Positions 7,859 through 16,922 of a DNA stretch of 64,000 nt are shown in pieces; the stretch's first letter is position 1; each line of letters starts with the position of its first letter. The stretch comes from Parafrankia sp041008525 (GTDB taxonomy: Bacteria > Actinomycetota > Actinomycetes > Frankiales > Frankiaceae). A program made the position numbers and the translations under genes. Location of the stretch: positions 1 through 64,000 of the forward strand of contig NZ_JBFLUG010000003.1 in assembly GCF_041008525.1 (NCBI RefSeq), read 5' to 3'. The notes beneath the pieces were generated by a model that worked only from the letters and a program-made list of their open reading frames with translations, was not told the DNA's origin and did not search any database.

Positions 7859-8755
7859 ATGCGCGTCACGGTGGCGAGGAGCTGGTCGCTGAAGGCCCAC
7901 AACGAGGATGCCGTCGGATGCCGCGCCGACGGGGCGTGGGTCGTCGACGGCGCGTCGGCTCTGGAAGCCGGGCCGCACGTCGAGGGCCTGCCGGGGGCAG
8001 CCTGGGTGAGTTCACTCGCCAGCCGTTACCTCGGCAACGTCGACTGGGACGGGATGACCCTCCCGGAGGTCCTGGCCGACCTCATCGGCCATCTGGTCGA
8101 ACGCGGACGGCGGGCCGGGTTGACCGAGGCTGGGACGAGCCGCTCGTCCGGGTTTCCCACCGCCGCGATCTCGCTCGTCCGGCGCCGCGCTGACGTGCTC
8201 GACATGTGCCTTCTCGGGGACGCCCCCGTGGTGTTCGCCGGTGCGGGGCCGACCGTGTTCACCGACCCGCAGTACGACACCGTCGAGCAGGAGCTGCTGA
8301 GCACGGTGCGGGCGGACCTCGACCGAGGCGACAGTCCGGCCACAGCGTACGGACGGATCCACGCGATCCTGCTGGATCACCGTGCGCGGCGCAACACCGA
8401 AGCCGGATCCTGGATACTGGGCGACGTCCCGGAAGCCGCCCGCCACGCACGGAGTCTGAGCGTCCCGCTGAGCGGCGTCGGGGACGTCCTGATCTGTTCG
8501 GACGGCTTCGGCCGCCTGGTCGAACCGTTCGGGCTGGTGGACGGCTACGGCGCCCTGCTGGCGGCGGTCCGCGCGGGCGCCGCCGAGCACCTGGTGGCCC
8601 GGCTGCGGGAGGCGGAGCTGGCGGACCCCGACCGGGTCCGGTATCCCCGGTTCGGGGTCAGCGACGACGCGAGCGTCCTGCACGCCGTCCTCGAACCGGT
8701 CGGCCAGGCGAAGGGCACAACCACAGGCACCCGCGCAGCCGTACCCCTACAGTGA
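7859..8755 (+). CDS. PP2C-like metal-dependent protein phosphatase
   Basis: 298 residues with the PP2C metal-site motifs in order: H-N-E-D-A (14-18), W-V-V-D-G-A-S (27-33), then LLGDAPVVF, VLICSDGFGRL and GVSDDASVL near the C-terminus. It is predicted to dephosphorylate Ser/Thr residues using two metal ions; no membrane segment or extra sensor domain is visible. It starts six bases after the TPR-membrane protein and is followed four bases later by the cobalamin adenosyltransferase. No Ser/Thr kinase is encoded in the window, so its substrate is unknown; the TPR partner is an obvious candidate. Confidence 0.8.
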   Translation: MRVTVARSWSLKAHNEDAVGCRADGAWVVDGASALEAGPHVEGLPGAAWVSSLASRYLGNVDWDGMTLPEVLADLIGHLVERGRRAGLTEAGTSRSSGFPTAAISLVRRRADVLDMCLLGDAPVVFAGAGPTVFTDPQYDTVEQELLSTVRADLDRGDSPATAYGRIHAILLDHRARRNTEAGSWILGDVPEAARHARSLSVPLSGVGDVLICSDGFGRLVEPFGLVDGYGALLAAVRAGAAEHLVARLREAELADPDRVRYPRFGVSDDASVLHAVLEPVGQAKGTTTGTRAAVPLQ

Positions 8756-8759
8756 CGGC

Positions 8760-9332
8760 ATGGCGGTGCACCTGACCCGGATCTACACGCGGACCGGCGA
8801 CGACGGAACGACGGCCCTGGGTGACATGTCACGGGTGCCGAAGACCTCGGCGCGGCTCGCCGCCTACGCCGACGTCGACGAGACGAATGCGGCGATCGGC
8901 GTGGCGCTCGCGCTGGGCGAGGTGGGCGCGGACGTCCGCGAGACCCTGGCGCAGGTGCAGAACGACCTGTTCGACGTGGGCGCAGATCTGTGTTCTCCGG
9001 TGGTCGCCGAGCCGCGCTACCCACCGCTGCGGATCACCGACGTGTACGTCGACCGGTTGGAAGAGGCGTGCGACCGGTACAACGAGGCACTGCCGAAGCT
9101 GAACTCGTTCATCCTGCCTGGCGGTACTCCGGCGGCGGCGCTGCTGCATGTGGCGCGCACGGTGGCGCGGCGGGCCGAGCGGTCCTGCTGGGCCCTGCTC
9201 GAGACGGAGCCGGAGACCACGAACCCGCTGCCGGCCCGCTATCTGAACCGGCTGTCCGACCTGCTGTTCATTCTCTCCCGGGTCGCGAACCCGGACGGCG
9301 ACGTGCTGTGGAAGCCCGGCGCCGGCAGCTGA
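8760..9332 (+). CDS. pduO: ATP:cob(I)alamin adenosyltransferase, PduO type
   Basis: Transfers the adenosyl group of ATP to cob(I)alamin, giving coenzyme B12. It is 190 residues, the family size. The N-terminal RIYTRTGDDGTTAL and TSARLAAYADVDETNAAIG, and the C-terminal ARTVARRAERSCWAL and YLNRLSDLLFILSRVAN motifs, are those of PduO-type enzymes. Its product is the cofactor of the MeaA-type mutase at the start of the window. A homologue near atpC and murA also occurs in mycobacteria. The four-base spacing from the PP2C gene implies co-transcription here. Confidence 0.93.
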   Translation: MAVHLTRIYTRTGDDGTTALGDMSRVPKTSARLAAYADVDETNAAIGVALALGEVGADVRETLAQVQNDLFDVGADLCSPVVAEPRYPPLRITDVYVDRLEEACDRYNEALPKLNSFILPGGTPAAALLHVARTVARRAERSCWALLETEPETTNPLPARYLNRLSDLLFILSRVANPDGDVLWKPGAGS

Positions 9333-9360
9333 GGCCGGGCGCGCGAGCTCGGACATGACG

Positions 9361-9414
9361 CTGGCCCGGTCCGGAGGCGGACAGCCACAGCTGTCGGCAC
9401 CGGAACCGGGCCAG
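9361..9414. terminator. stem-loop between convergent pduO and atpC
   Basis: CTGGCCCGGT pairs with ACCGGGCCAG, continued by CCGG/CCGG after a one-base bulge. A second small hairpin (GACAGC-CACA-GCTGTC) lies within. It sits between two convergent stop codons and lacks a T run, as is common in high-GC actinomycetes. It probably ends transcription from both sides. Confidence 0.65.
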
Positions 9415-9440
9415 GGAGAAGCACCAGGTGGCGAACCAGG

Positions 9441-9698
9441 TCAGGCGATCGTCGCACTCTCGGCGAGGATGCTGACGCCCTCCTTGGTGACCGAGAGGAA
9501 GCCTCCGTCGACTCCGGCGGAGATCTCCTGCGAGCCGACCTTCACGCGGACGGTCTGGTCGCGGACCAGCACCGCCAGCATCGAGACGTGGCCCGGCAGG
9601 ATGCCGATGTCGCCTTCGACGGTCCGGGCGACGACCATGTCGGCGTCGCCGGACCACACCTCCTGCTCGGGCGAGACGATCGCCACCCGCATCGGCAT
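9441..9698 (-). CDS. atpC: ATP synthase F1 epsilon subunit
   Basis: Central-stalk subunit coupling rotation to catalysis and inhibiting ATP hydrolysis. At 85 residues (MPMRVAIVSPEQEVWSG, then DIGILPGHVSMLAVL) it has the N-terminal beta-sandwich but lacks the long C-terminal helical hairpin of E. coli epsilon, as in several actinobacterial epsilons. The start ATG at 9698 overlaps the atpD stop as TAATG, so translation is coupled. Last gene of the operon. Confidence 0.95.
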   Translation of the reverse strand: MPMRVAIVSPEQEVWSGDADMVVARTVEGDIGILPGHVSMLAVLVRDQTVRVKVGSQEISAGVDGGFLSVTKEGVSILAESATIA

Positions 9699-11137
9699 TA
9701 CAGGTTCTCCGCGTTCTTCTCGGCGTCCTCGATCCCGCCGCACATGAAGAACGCCTGCTCGGGCAGGTGGTCGTAGTCGCCCTGGGTGAGCCGGCGGAAC
9801 GACTCGATCGTCTCCTCGAGGGGGACGAACTTGCCGGGGATGCCGGTGAACTGCTCCGCCACGAAGAACGGCTGGGACAGGAACCGCTGGATCCGGCGAG
9901 CCCGGTTGACGAGGATCTTGTCCTCTTCGGAGAGCTCGTCGATGCCGAGGATGGCGATGATGTCCTGCAGGTCCTTGTAACGCTGCAGGATCCGCTGCAC
10001 CTCGCGGGCGGTGTCGTAGTGCGCCTGGCCGATGTAGCGCGGGTCCAGGATCCGGGAGTTCGAGTCGAGCGGGCTCACGGCCGGGTAGATACCGAGGTCG
10101 GAGATCGCACGGTCGAGCACCGTGTTGGCGTCGAGGTGGGTGAACGTCGTCGCCGGGGCCGGGTCGGTCAGGTCGTCGGCGGGGACGTAGATCGCCTGCA
10201 GCGAGGTGATCGAGTGACCCCGGGTCGAGGTGATCCGCTCCTGCAGGGCGCCCATCTCGTCGGCCAGCGTCGGCTGGTAACCGACGGCGCTGGGCATCCG
10301 GCCGAGCAGCGTCGACACCTCGGAGCCGGCCTGGGTGAACCGGAAGATGTTGTCGATGAACAGGAGCACGTCCTGCTTCTGCACGTCCCGGAAGTACTCG
10401 GCCATGGTGAGGGCGCCGAGGGCGACCCGCAGCCGGGTGCCGGGCGGCTCGTCCATCTGGCCGAAGACCAGCGCGGTGTCGTCGATGACGCCGGCCTCGG
10501 TCATCTCCAGGAACAGGTCGTTGCCCTCGCGGGTGCGCTCGCCGACACCGGCGAACACCGACACACCGCCGAACTCCTTGGCGACCCGGCGGATCATCTC
10601 CTGGATGATGACGGTCTTGCCGACACCGGCACCGCCCATGAGGCCGATCTTGCCGCCTCGCACGTACGGGGCGAGCAGGTCGATGACCTTGATGCCGGTG
10701 GTGAACATCTCGGTCTTCGACTCGAGCTGGTCGAAGGTCGGCGCCGAGCGGTGGATCGGCCAGTAGGTGCCGGCGTCGACGCTCTCGACGTCGAGCGGCT
10801 TGCCGAGCACGTTGAACACGTGGCCCTTGGTCGCGTCCCCGACCGGCACCGAGATCGGCGCGCCGGTGTCGCGGACCGGGGCACCCCGCACGAGGCCGTC
10901 CGTCTGCTGCATGGAGATGGCGCGGACGGTGTTGTCGCCGATGTGCTGGGCGACCTCGAGGGTGAGGACCGCGGTCTGGCCGTCGATGGTGCGCTCGACG
11001 TGCAGGGCGGTGTAGATCTCGGGCAGTTCGTCGGGGGCGAACTCGACGTCGACGACCGGTCCGATGACTCGGGCGACTCGGCCGATCCCCGGAGTCCGGC
11101 CCTCCGCCGTGGCCGGCGAGCTGGTGGTGACGGTCAT
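9698..11137 (-). CDS. atpD: ATP synthase F1 beta subunit
   Basis: Catalytic subunit of the F1 hexamer, about 479 residues. The P-loop GGAGVGKTV, the catalytic GERTREGNDL and the ALTMAEYFRD motif are intact; DVLLFIDNIFRFTQAGSEVS is the Walker B segment. The ATG at 11137 is chosen because the upstream in-frame extension is Arg-rich and not family-like. It is separated from atpG by 91 bases. It needs alpha, gamma and the membrane rotor, all encoded in this operon. Confidence 0.98.
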   Translation of the reverse strand: MTVTTSSPATAEGRTPGIGRVARVIGPVVDVEFAPDELPEIYTALHVERTIDGQTAVLTLEVAQHIGDNTVRAISMQQTDGLVRGAPVRDTGAPISVPVGDATKGHVFNVLGKPLDVESVDAGTYWPIHRSAPTFDQLESKTEMFTTGIKVIDLLAPYVRGGKIGLMGGAGVGKTVIIQEMIRRVAKEFGGVSVFAGVGERTREGNDLFLEMTEAGVIDDTALVFGQMDEPPGTRLRVALGALTMAEYFRDVQKQDVLLFIDNIFRFTQAGSEVSTLLGRMPSAVGYQPTLADEMGALQERITSTRGHSITSLQAIYVPADDLTDPAPATTFTHLDANTVLDRAISDLGIYPAVSPLDSNSRILDPRYIGQAHYDTAREVQRILQRYKDLQDIIAILGIDELSEEDKILVNRARRIQRFLSQPFFVAEQFTGIPGKFVPLEETIESFRRLTQGDYDHLPEQAFFMCGGIEDAEKNAENL

Positions 11138-11228
11138 GGCGTCCTCGGTTTCACTGTCGTTGCCCGCCGCCGCGGGCTTCGGGCTTGACGTTCTGCGGTG
11201 TCGACGGGCCGGAGTCTCACCCCTGCCC

Positions 11229-12125
11229 CTAGTTGCTGGACGCCAGAGCGTTCGCGCCACCCACGATCTCGGAGATCTCCTGGGTGATCGCGTCCTGGCG
11301 TGCGCGGTTCGCGGCGCGGGTGTAGGTCTTGGCCAGTTCCTCGGCGTTGTCGGTCGCCGACTTCATGGCGCGCTGGCGCGCGGCGGACTCGGAGGCCGCC
11401 GCCTCCAGCAGCGCCGCGTAGAGCCGGCTCTCGACATACCGCGGGAGCAGCGCGTCGAGCACGGCCTCGGCGGACGGCTCGAACTCGTAGTTCGGCAACG
11501 GGCCGCCGGGCGGCGGCTCGTTGTGCTCGCGCAGCACCATCGGGAGCAGCCGGTGCGCCGCCGGGGTCTGGGTCATCGCACTGTGGTACTCGGTGAAGAC
11601 GAGGTGGATCTCGTCGACGCCGCCCTCTTCGGTCGGAGTGGTGAACGCCTGGATCAGGGCGTCCGCCACCTCCTTGGCGTTGGCGTACGTCGGCTGCTCC
11701 GTGAAGCCGGTGTACTCGCCGGCGAGCGTCCGGCCACGGAAGCGGTAGTAGCCCACCGCCTTGCGGCCGACCGCGTAGAGCAGCGGCTCCTTGCCCTCCT
11801 CGCGCAGCAGCTCGACCAGCTCACCGGCGCGCTTGAGCGCGTTGGAGCTGTAGCCGCCGGCCAGGCCGCGGTCACTGGTGACAATGACCACGGCCGCGCG
11901 GGTCGGCGTCGGGCGCTCGGTGGTGAGGGGATGGGTGATCGTCGTCTGGGACGCCACGGCGGTGATCACTCGCGTGATCTCCTCCGCGTACGGCCGGGAC
12001 GCGGTGACCCGCGCCCTGGCCTTGGCGATCCGCGAGGCGGCGATCAGTTCCATCGCCTTGGTGATCTTCTTGGTCGAGTTGACCGTCTTGATGCGCCGCC
12101 GGTACTCGCGAAGCTGGCCCGCCAT
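11229..12125 (-). CDS. atpG: ATP synthase F1 gamma subunit
   Basis: Rotating central shaft inside the alpha3beta3 head. 298 residues with the conserved N-terminal helix (LREYRRRIKTVNSTKKITKA) and C-terminal helix (AANRARQDAITQEISEIVGG) that form the coiled-coil axle. The start ATG at 12125 is three bases after the atpA stop. Confidence 0.97.
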   Translation of the reverse strand: MAGQLREYRRRIKTVNSTKKITKAMELIAASRIAKARARVTASRPYAEEITRVITAVASQTTITHPLTTERPTPTRAAVVIVTSDRGLAGGYSSNALKRAGELVELLREEGKEPLLYAVGRKAVGYYRFRGRTLAGEYTGFTEQPTYANAKEVADALIQAFTTPTEEGGVDEIHLVFTEYHSAMTQTPAAHRLLPMVLREHNEPPPGGPLPNYEFEPSAEAVLDALLPRYVESRLYAALLEAAASESAARQRAMKSATDNAEELAKTYTRAANRARQDAITQEISEIVGGANALASSN

Positions 12126-12128
12126 GGG

Positions 12129-13790
12129 TCAGCGGCCCGTGGTCTCGGAGGACGGCTTCTGGCGGTGGACGGCGATCTCCTCGCGCTCGACCGCGGACGG
12201 GTCGAGGGCGTCGGGAGTGGCCTCGTTCACCAGCTGGGTGCCGTCCGACAGCGTGAACTGCTGCTTGAACTCGGCGATCGCCGACTCAAGCGACCCGATC
12301 GTGTCGTCACCGAGCTTGCCGGTGTTGACGATCGTGTCGTACACGCCGCTGTGGACCCGCCCGACGAAGTCGAGGAACTCGGCCTCGAAGCGGCGGATGT
12401 CCGCGACCGGGACGTCGTCCAGCCGGCCGGTGGTGCCGGCCCAGATGGAGACGACCTGACGCTCGACGGCGAACGGCTTGTTCTGCGGCTGCTTGAGCAG
12501 CTCGACCAGCCGGGCACCGCGGGCGAGCTGGTCACGCGACGCCTTGTCCAGGTCGGAACCGAAGGCCGAGAAGGCCTCCAGCTCGCGGTACTGGGCGAGG
12601 TCGAGGCGCAGCCGGCCGGCGACCGACTTCATCGCCTTGACCTGGGCGCTGCCGCCGACCCGGGAGACCGAGGTACCGACGTTGATCGCCGGTCGGACAC
12701 CCTGGTTGAACAGGTCGGACTCGAGGAAGATCTGGCCGTCGGTGATCGAGATGACGTTCGTCGGGATGTAGGCCGAGATGTCGTTGGCCTTCGTCTCGAT
12801 GATCGGCAGCCCGGTCAGCGATCCGCCACCCAGCTCGTCGGAGAGCTTCGCGCAGCGCTCCAGCAGGCGGGAGTGCAGGTAGAACACGTCACCCGGGTAG
12901 GCCTCGCGGCCCGGCGGGCGACGCAGCAGCAGCGAGATGGCCCGGTAGGCCTCCGCCTGCTTGGAGAGGTCGTCGAAGACCACCAGCGAGTGCTGGCCGT
13001 TGTACATCCAGTGCTGCCCGATGGCGGAACCGGTGTAGGCGGCGATGTACTTGAAGCCGGCCGGCTCGTCCGCCGGGGCGGCGACGATGGTCGTGTAGGC
13101 CAGCGCGCCGGCTTCCTCAAGGGTGTTGACGACCTCGCGGATCGTCGACTTCTTCTGGCCGATGGCGACGTAGACGCACTTGACCTGCTTCTTCGGGTCG
13201 CCAGACAGCCAGTTGTCACGCTGGTTGATGATCGCGTCGATCGCGACCGTCGTCTTGCCGGTCTGCCGGTCGCCGATGATCAGCTGACGCTGACCCCGGC
13301 CGATGGCGGTCATCGCGTCGATGGCCTTGATGCCGGTCTGGAGGGGCTCCTTCACCGGCTGGCGCTCGACCACCGACGGCGCCTGCAGTTCCAGGGCGCG
13401 GGTGCCCTCGGCGACGATCTCGCCGAGGCCGTCGATCGGACGCCCCAGCGGGTCGACGACCCGGCCGAGGAAGCCGTCGCCCACCGGGACGGCGAGGATC
13501 TCGCCGGTCCGGCGGACCTCCTGGCCCTCCTCGATGTGCTCGGCCTCGCCGAGGATGACGCAGCCGATCTCGCCGACCTCGAGGTTCAGGGCCAGGCCCA
13601 GCACGCCGCCGTGGAACTCGAGCAGCTCGTTGGTCATGGTGTGCGGAAGGCCCTCGACCCGGGCGATCCCGTCACCGGTCACGACGACGCGGCCGACCTC
13701 CTCCCGGTCACCGGAGGTGGCCTGGAAGGAGTCGACGTACTCCCGGAGGGCGTCGCGGATCTCCTCCGGCCGGATGGACAGCTCAGTCAT
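12129..13790 (-). CDS. atpA: ATP synthase F1 alpha subunit
   Basis: Non-catalytic nucleotide-binding subunit, 553 residues. P-loop GDRQTGKTTVAID; RPAINVGTSVSRVGGSAQ contains the arginine finger region. The C-terminus is extended by about 45 polar residues beyond typical bacterial alpha, a feature also present in mycobacterial AtpA where an extension suppresses ATP hydrolysis; equivalence is inferred from position only. Separated from atpH by about 111 bases. Confidence 0.98.
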   Translation of the reverse strand: MTELSIRPEEIRDALREYVDSFQATSGDREEVGRVVVTGDGIARVEGLPHTMTNELLEFHGGVLGLALNLEVGEIGCVILGEAEHIEEGQEVRRTGEILAVPVGDGFLGRVVDPLGRPIDGLGEIVAEGTRALELQAPSVVERQPVKEPLQTGIKAIDAMTAIGRGQRQLIIGDRQTGKTTVAIDAIINQRDNWLSGDPKKQVKCVYVAIGQKKSTIREVVNTLEEAGALAYTTIVAAPADEPAGFKYIAAYTGSAIGQHWMYNGQHSLVVFDDLSKQAEAYRAISLLLRRPPGREAYPGDVFYLHSRLLERCAKLSDELGGGSLTGLPIIETKANDISAYIPTNVISITDGQIFLESDLFNQGVRPAINVGTSVSRVGGSAQVKAMKSVAGRLRLDLAQYRELEAFSAFGSDLDKASRDQLARGARLVELLKQPQNKPFAVERQVVSIWAGTTGRLDDVPVADIRRFEAEFLDFVGRVHSGVYDTIVNTGKLGDDTIGSLESAIAEFKQQFTLSDGTQLVNEATPDALDPSAVEREEIAVHRQKPSSETTGR

Positions 13791-13901
13791 CGCGTTGGTC
13801 CTTCATGGCTGGCGTGGATCTGGTCATCGGTCGTCACTGCCGTGCCCTGCACCCGTGCTGGCCCCGGGCCCGGCCTGCGCTCACCCATCGTGCGTCCGGG
13901 C

Positions 13902-14744
13902 CTAACGGGTCAGCCCGCGGCGGGCCGCGGCGAGCCGGCGCAGGACCGTGCCATCGACGACCTCGTCACCGACCCGCACGGACAGACCACCGAGAACGGA
14001 CGGGTCGAGGTCGATCTGGAGCTGGATCTGACGGCCGAAGAAACGGCTGATCGCCGCCTTCAGCCTGGCAGTCTGGTCATCGTCGAGCATGGTCGCGGTC
14101 CGGACGACGGCGACCACCCGCCCACGGCGGGCGGCCGCGATCCGGCTCAGGCTCTCCAGCCGCCGCTCGATGTCCCCCTGGGAGGGGTCCGCGGTCGTCT
14201 GCTGAGCCAGCCGGACGGTCACCGGGTGGGCGCGACCGGCCAGCAGCCGGTCCACCAGAGCGACCTTCGCCGACGCTGGCGCGGCCGGGTCGGTGAGTGC
14301 GAGCGAGAGCTGCGGGTTCTGGCCCAGGATGCGGCCGAACCGGAACAGCTCGTCCTCCACCTCGTCGAGGACGTCCGCGGCCTCGGCCTCGGCCAGCGTG
14401 GCCTCGACCGCGAGCTCCTCCAGCGCGAGGCGGAGGTCGACCGGCCGCGACCAGCGGCCTGCGACCGCCGCCGACACCACAGCGAGGGACCCCTGGCCGA
14501 TCTGCGTCCCGAACAGGCGACCGACCAGACTCACCCGCGACTGCGGCGGCGCACCGGGATCGGTGAGGGCGCGCCGCACCGTCGGTTCACGGCCGATCAG
14601 CGCCGCGACGGCGCCGAGGTCATCGGCGACCCGCCGCGCGTCGGGCGAGGCCGCCGGGCTGGCCACGGTGCCGGTCGGCACCGCCGTCACCTGGTCGAGG
14701 ACCGACCGGGCGGCGGCAAGTGACTGCCGGCTGGCTCCCTCCAT
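13902..14744 (-). CDS. atpH: ATP synthase F1 delta subunit
   Basis: Stator subunit linking the b stalk to the top of F1. At 280 residues it is longer than the about 180 of E. coli delta. The delta core is recognisable from RLAQQTTADPSQGDIERRLE to the C-terminal DLDPSVLGGLSVRVGDEVVD motif. The extra N-terminal helical region is usual in actinobacteria. The start ATG at 14744 lies two bases after the atpF stop. Confidence 0.93.
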   Translation of the reverse strand: MEGASRQSLAAARSVLDQVTAVPTGTVASPAASPDARRVADDLGAVAALIGREPTVRRALTDPGAPPQSRVSLVGRLFGTQIGQGSLAVVSAAVAGRWSRPVDLRLALEELAVEATLAEAEAADVLDEVEDELFRFGRILGQNPQLSLALTDPAAPASAKVALVDRLLAGRAHPVTVRLAQQTTADPSQGDIERRLESLSRIAAARRGRVVAVVRTATMLDDDQTARLKAAISRFFGRQIQLQIDLDPSVLGGLSVRVGDEVVDGTVLRRLAAARRGLTR

Positions 14745-14746
14745 CG

Positions 14747-15325
14747 TCAGACTCCCGGCCCGGCCGGGGCGGCCGCCGGACGCGGCGCCTCGTCGAGGCC
14801 CGCGATGAAGTCATCGACGAGCTGACGCTGACGCGCGTCGCTCTGGAGCTCGTGCCCGACGATGCGGGTGGCGAGCTCAAGCGCGATCTCGCCGATCTCG
14901 CGGCGGATCGACGCGACGACCTGGGCCCGTTCGGCCACCAGCGCGGCGTCGGCCCGTTCCTTGATCTCGGCGACTTCCTGCTGTGCCTGCGAGCGCAGTT
15001 CCTCGACTATCTGCCGCCCCTGGGCCTGCGCGTCCTCGCGGATGCGGGCGGCCTCCGTACGGGCTTCAGCGAGCTGGGAGCGGTACTGCTCGAGCAGGGC
15101 CTTGGCCTCACGCTCCGCAACTTCGGCGCGGTTGAGGCCACCCTCGATACGGTCGGCCCGCTCCGCATAGGTCCTGCGGATCTGGGGATAGATTTTCCAG
15201 AAGAAGAAGCCGACGAGCAGGCCGAAGGCCAGCAGGCCAACGATCAGCTCGGCGAGCGGCGGCATGAGGACGCTGTCCTCGTGCTCCGCTCCTTCTTCGG
15301 CGGCAAGGATGAGTGTCTGCAGCAC
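14747..15325 (-). CDS. atpF: ATP synthase Fo b subunit
   Basis: Peripheral stalk. One N-terminal transmembrane helix (LIVGLLAFGLLVGFFFWKIY) is followed by a long charged coiled coil (RAEVAEREAKALLEQYRSQL onwards) and a short Pro/Ala tail. 192 residues. The start is GTG at 15325, 13 bases after atpE. Confidence 0.96.
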   Translation of the reverse strand: MLQTLILAAEEGAEHEDSVLMPPLAELIVGLLAFGLLVGFFFWKIYPQIRRTYAERADRIEGGLNRAEVAEREAKALLEQYRSQLAEARTEAARIREDAQAQGRQIVEELRSQAQQEVAEIKERADAALVAERAQVVASIRREIGEIALELATRIVGHELQSDARQRQLVDDFIAGLDEAPRPAAAPAGPGV

Positions 15326-15338
15326 CAGGCGCTCCGGC

Positions 15339-15587
15339 TCAGGTGAAGACGAACGGCACGACGAAGCCGATGAGGGCCAGCGCCTCGACGACGGCGAAGC
15401 CGATCAGCATGTATCGGAAGGCCACCTGCTCGGCCTCGGGCTGGCGGGCGATCGCCTGCACACCCAGACCGAAGATGATGCCGACGCCGATGCCGGGACC
15501 AAGGGTGGCGATGCCGTAGGCAACCGTGCCGATGTTGCCGCTGATGGCGTCATCAGCGGCGAGAACCGCGGCCGCGGAAAGAGACAT
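15339..15587 (-). CDS. atpE: ATP synthase Fo c subunit
   Basis: Proton-carrying ring subunit: two transmembrane helices joined by the polar loop R48-Q49-P50-E51. The ion-binding carboxylate is Glu68 in FAVVEALALIG; a glutamate here is the usual actinobacterial form and the site bound by diarylquinolines in mycobacteria. The first helix carries GIATLGPGIGVG. The start ATG at 15587 is preferred over ATG 15635 because AGAAGGA precedes it at suitable distance and the product then has normal length (82 residues). Confidence 0.97.
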   Translation of the reverse strand: MSLSAAAVLAADDAISGNIGTVAYGIATLGPGIGVGIIFGLGVQAIARQPEAEQVAFRYMLIGFAVVEALALIGFVVPFVFT

Positions 15588-15657
15588 CGTAGAGATCCGT
15601 CCTTCTGTGGTCGATGCACCGAGGGGCTCTCCCACGGTGCGCGTTGGTCGGGTGGCT

Positions 15658-16572
15658 TCAGGCCCGCGCCGCCGCGGCGGCCGGAGTGAGCGCAGCGCTC
15701 TCCTCGTGGCCGTGCGCCGGGGAATGCTCTGCGCTGTGGTCGCCGTGGTCGCCGCCGTGCGAGGAGATCGCTCCGCCGATATAGGCGGCTGTCAGGACCG
15801 TGAAGATGTAGGCCTGCAGGACATCGATCATCAACTCGAAGGCGGTGAGGCCGATCGCCACCAGGCCGGACACCGCACCGAAGATGAACTGCGGTTTGGG
15901 CAGCAGGTAGTCGGCGCCGAGGGCGAACACGAGCAGGAGCATGTGACCGGCGAACATGTTGGCGAACAACCGGATCGCAAGCGTGGCGGGACGGGCGACG
16001 ATGGTCGAGACGAACTCGATCGGCGCGAGAATGATCTTCACGAACAGCGGCGCGGTCGGCGCCGGGACGAGCATGTCCTTGAAGTAGCCGCCGAATCCGT
16101 GCTCACGGATACCGACGATGTTGAAGATCAACCAGCTCGTCAGGGCGAGGATGAGCGGCAGCGCGATCCGCGACGTGGTTGGGAACTGGGCGACCGGAAT
16201 GATCGCCATGACGTTCGACACCAGGATGAAGCAGAAGAGAATGGTCAGGTACGGAGCAAAGGTCCTGCCCCGCTCCCCGATCACGTTTCGCGCGATCGAG
16301 ATGTCGACGAAGTCGTAGATCGACTCACAGAAGTTCTGGAGCCCACGAGGTACGAGCGTCGCCTTGCGGAACCCCAGCCAGAGGAAGACTCCGACGAAGA
16401 GCGCCACGAACAGGGTCAGCGCGGACCACTTGTTGAAGTAGAAGTCGATCGGTCCTAGGTCGAACTCAAACCAGCTCTTCGGCTTGAAGACATCGGGCGT
16501 CGGCCCATGGAAGCCGTCGTCGGCCACCGCGAGCAGCGATCCGCTCGGCACTTCCGATACCTCCAAGATCAT
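15658..16572 (-). CDS. atpB: ATP synthase Fo a subunit
   Basis: Proton half-channel subunit, 304 residues, with at least five hydrophobic segments. The essential arginine lies in TLAIRLFANMFAGH. The C-terminus carries an unusual His-rich tail (HGGDHGDHSAEHSPAHGHEE) that could bind metal or simply be a flexible cytoplasmic end. The start is ATG at 16572; no good Shine-Dalgarno precedes it. Confidence 0.97.
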   Translation of the reverse strand: MILEVSEVPSGSLLAVADDGFHGPTPDVFKPKSWFEFDLGPIDFYFNKWSALTLFVALFVGVFLWLGFRKATLVPRGLQNFCESIYDFVDISIARNVIGERGRTFAPYLTILFCFILVSNVMAIIPVAQFPTTSRIALPLILALTSWLIFNIVGIREHGFGGYFKDMLVPAPTAPLFVKIILAPIEFVSTIVARPATLAIRLFANMFAGHMLLLVFALGADYLLPKPQFIFGAVSGLVAIGLTAFELMIDVLQAYIFTVLTAAYIGGAISSHGGDHGDHSAEHSPAHGHEESAALTPAAAAARA

Positions 16573-16922
16573 TTATGCTGACAAAGTTCGCGATCCACCC
16601 AGGGCTGGATCGACCTCACCCTATACGGGTGGGCCGCTGCCCCAGGCAATCGAAGACAAGCGGATGATCGCTGGATGCGATCCGTTCACAGCTCCGGCGG
16701 CAAGGGACTCACTGTCCCGGACCCGGCGCGGTCGAAGCGGAGGCGTCCAGTGCCGATCGCATCCACACGACGCTCCTCGACAGGGCAGATGCTATCCGGC
16801 TGGACGCTGGAGAGCACTCGTTGCAGGACTAAGATCTCCGACGGACAGTCGAACGTTCATCATCCGTTGGGTTTTTGGACATCTTGTCACACTACGTTGT
16901 CGATGCGTCGCGCAACGCTCCG
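16573..16922. other. intergenic between atpZ-like gene and atpB
   Basis: 350 bases without a gene, a likely place for a main promoter of the atpBEFHAGDC operon. A small dyad CACCC-TATAC-GGGTG is found near 16616-16630, and on the minus strand it offers a TATAGG-like -10. I could not find a convincing -35. Confidence 0.4.

Noticed and set aside
9767..14723. Very long open frames antisense to the ATP synthase genes
   Set aside because: They are mirror frames of atpD, atpG, atpA and atpH, caused by GC-rich third positions; the composition is His/Arg/Gly/Val-rich and no family is recognisable.
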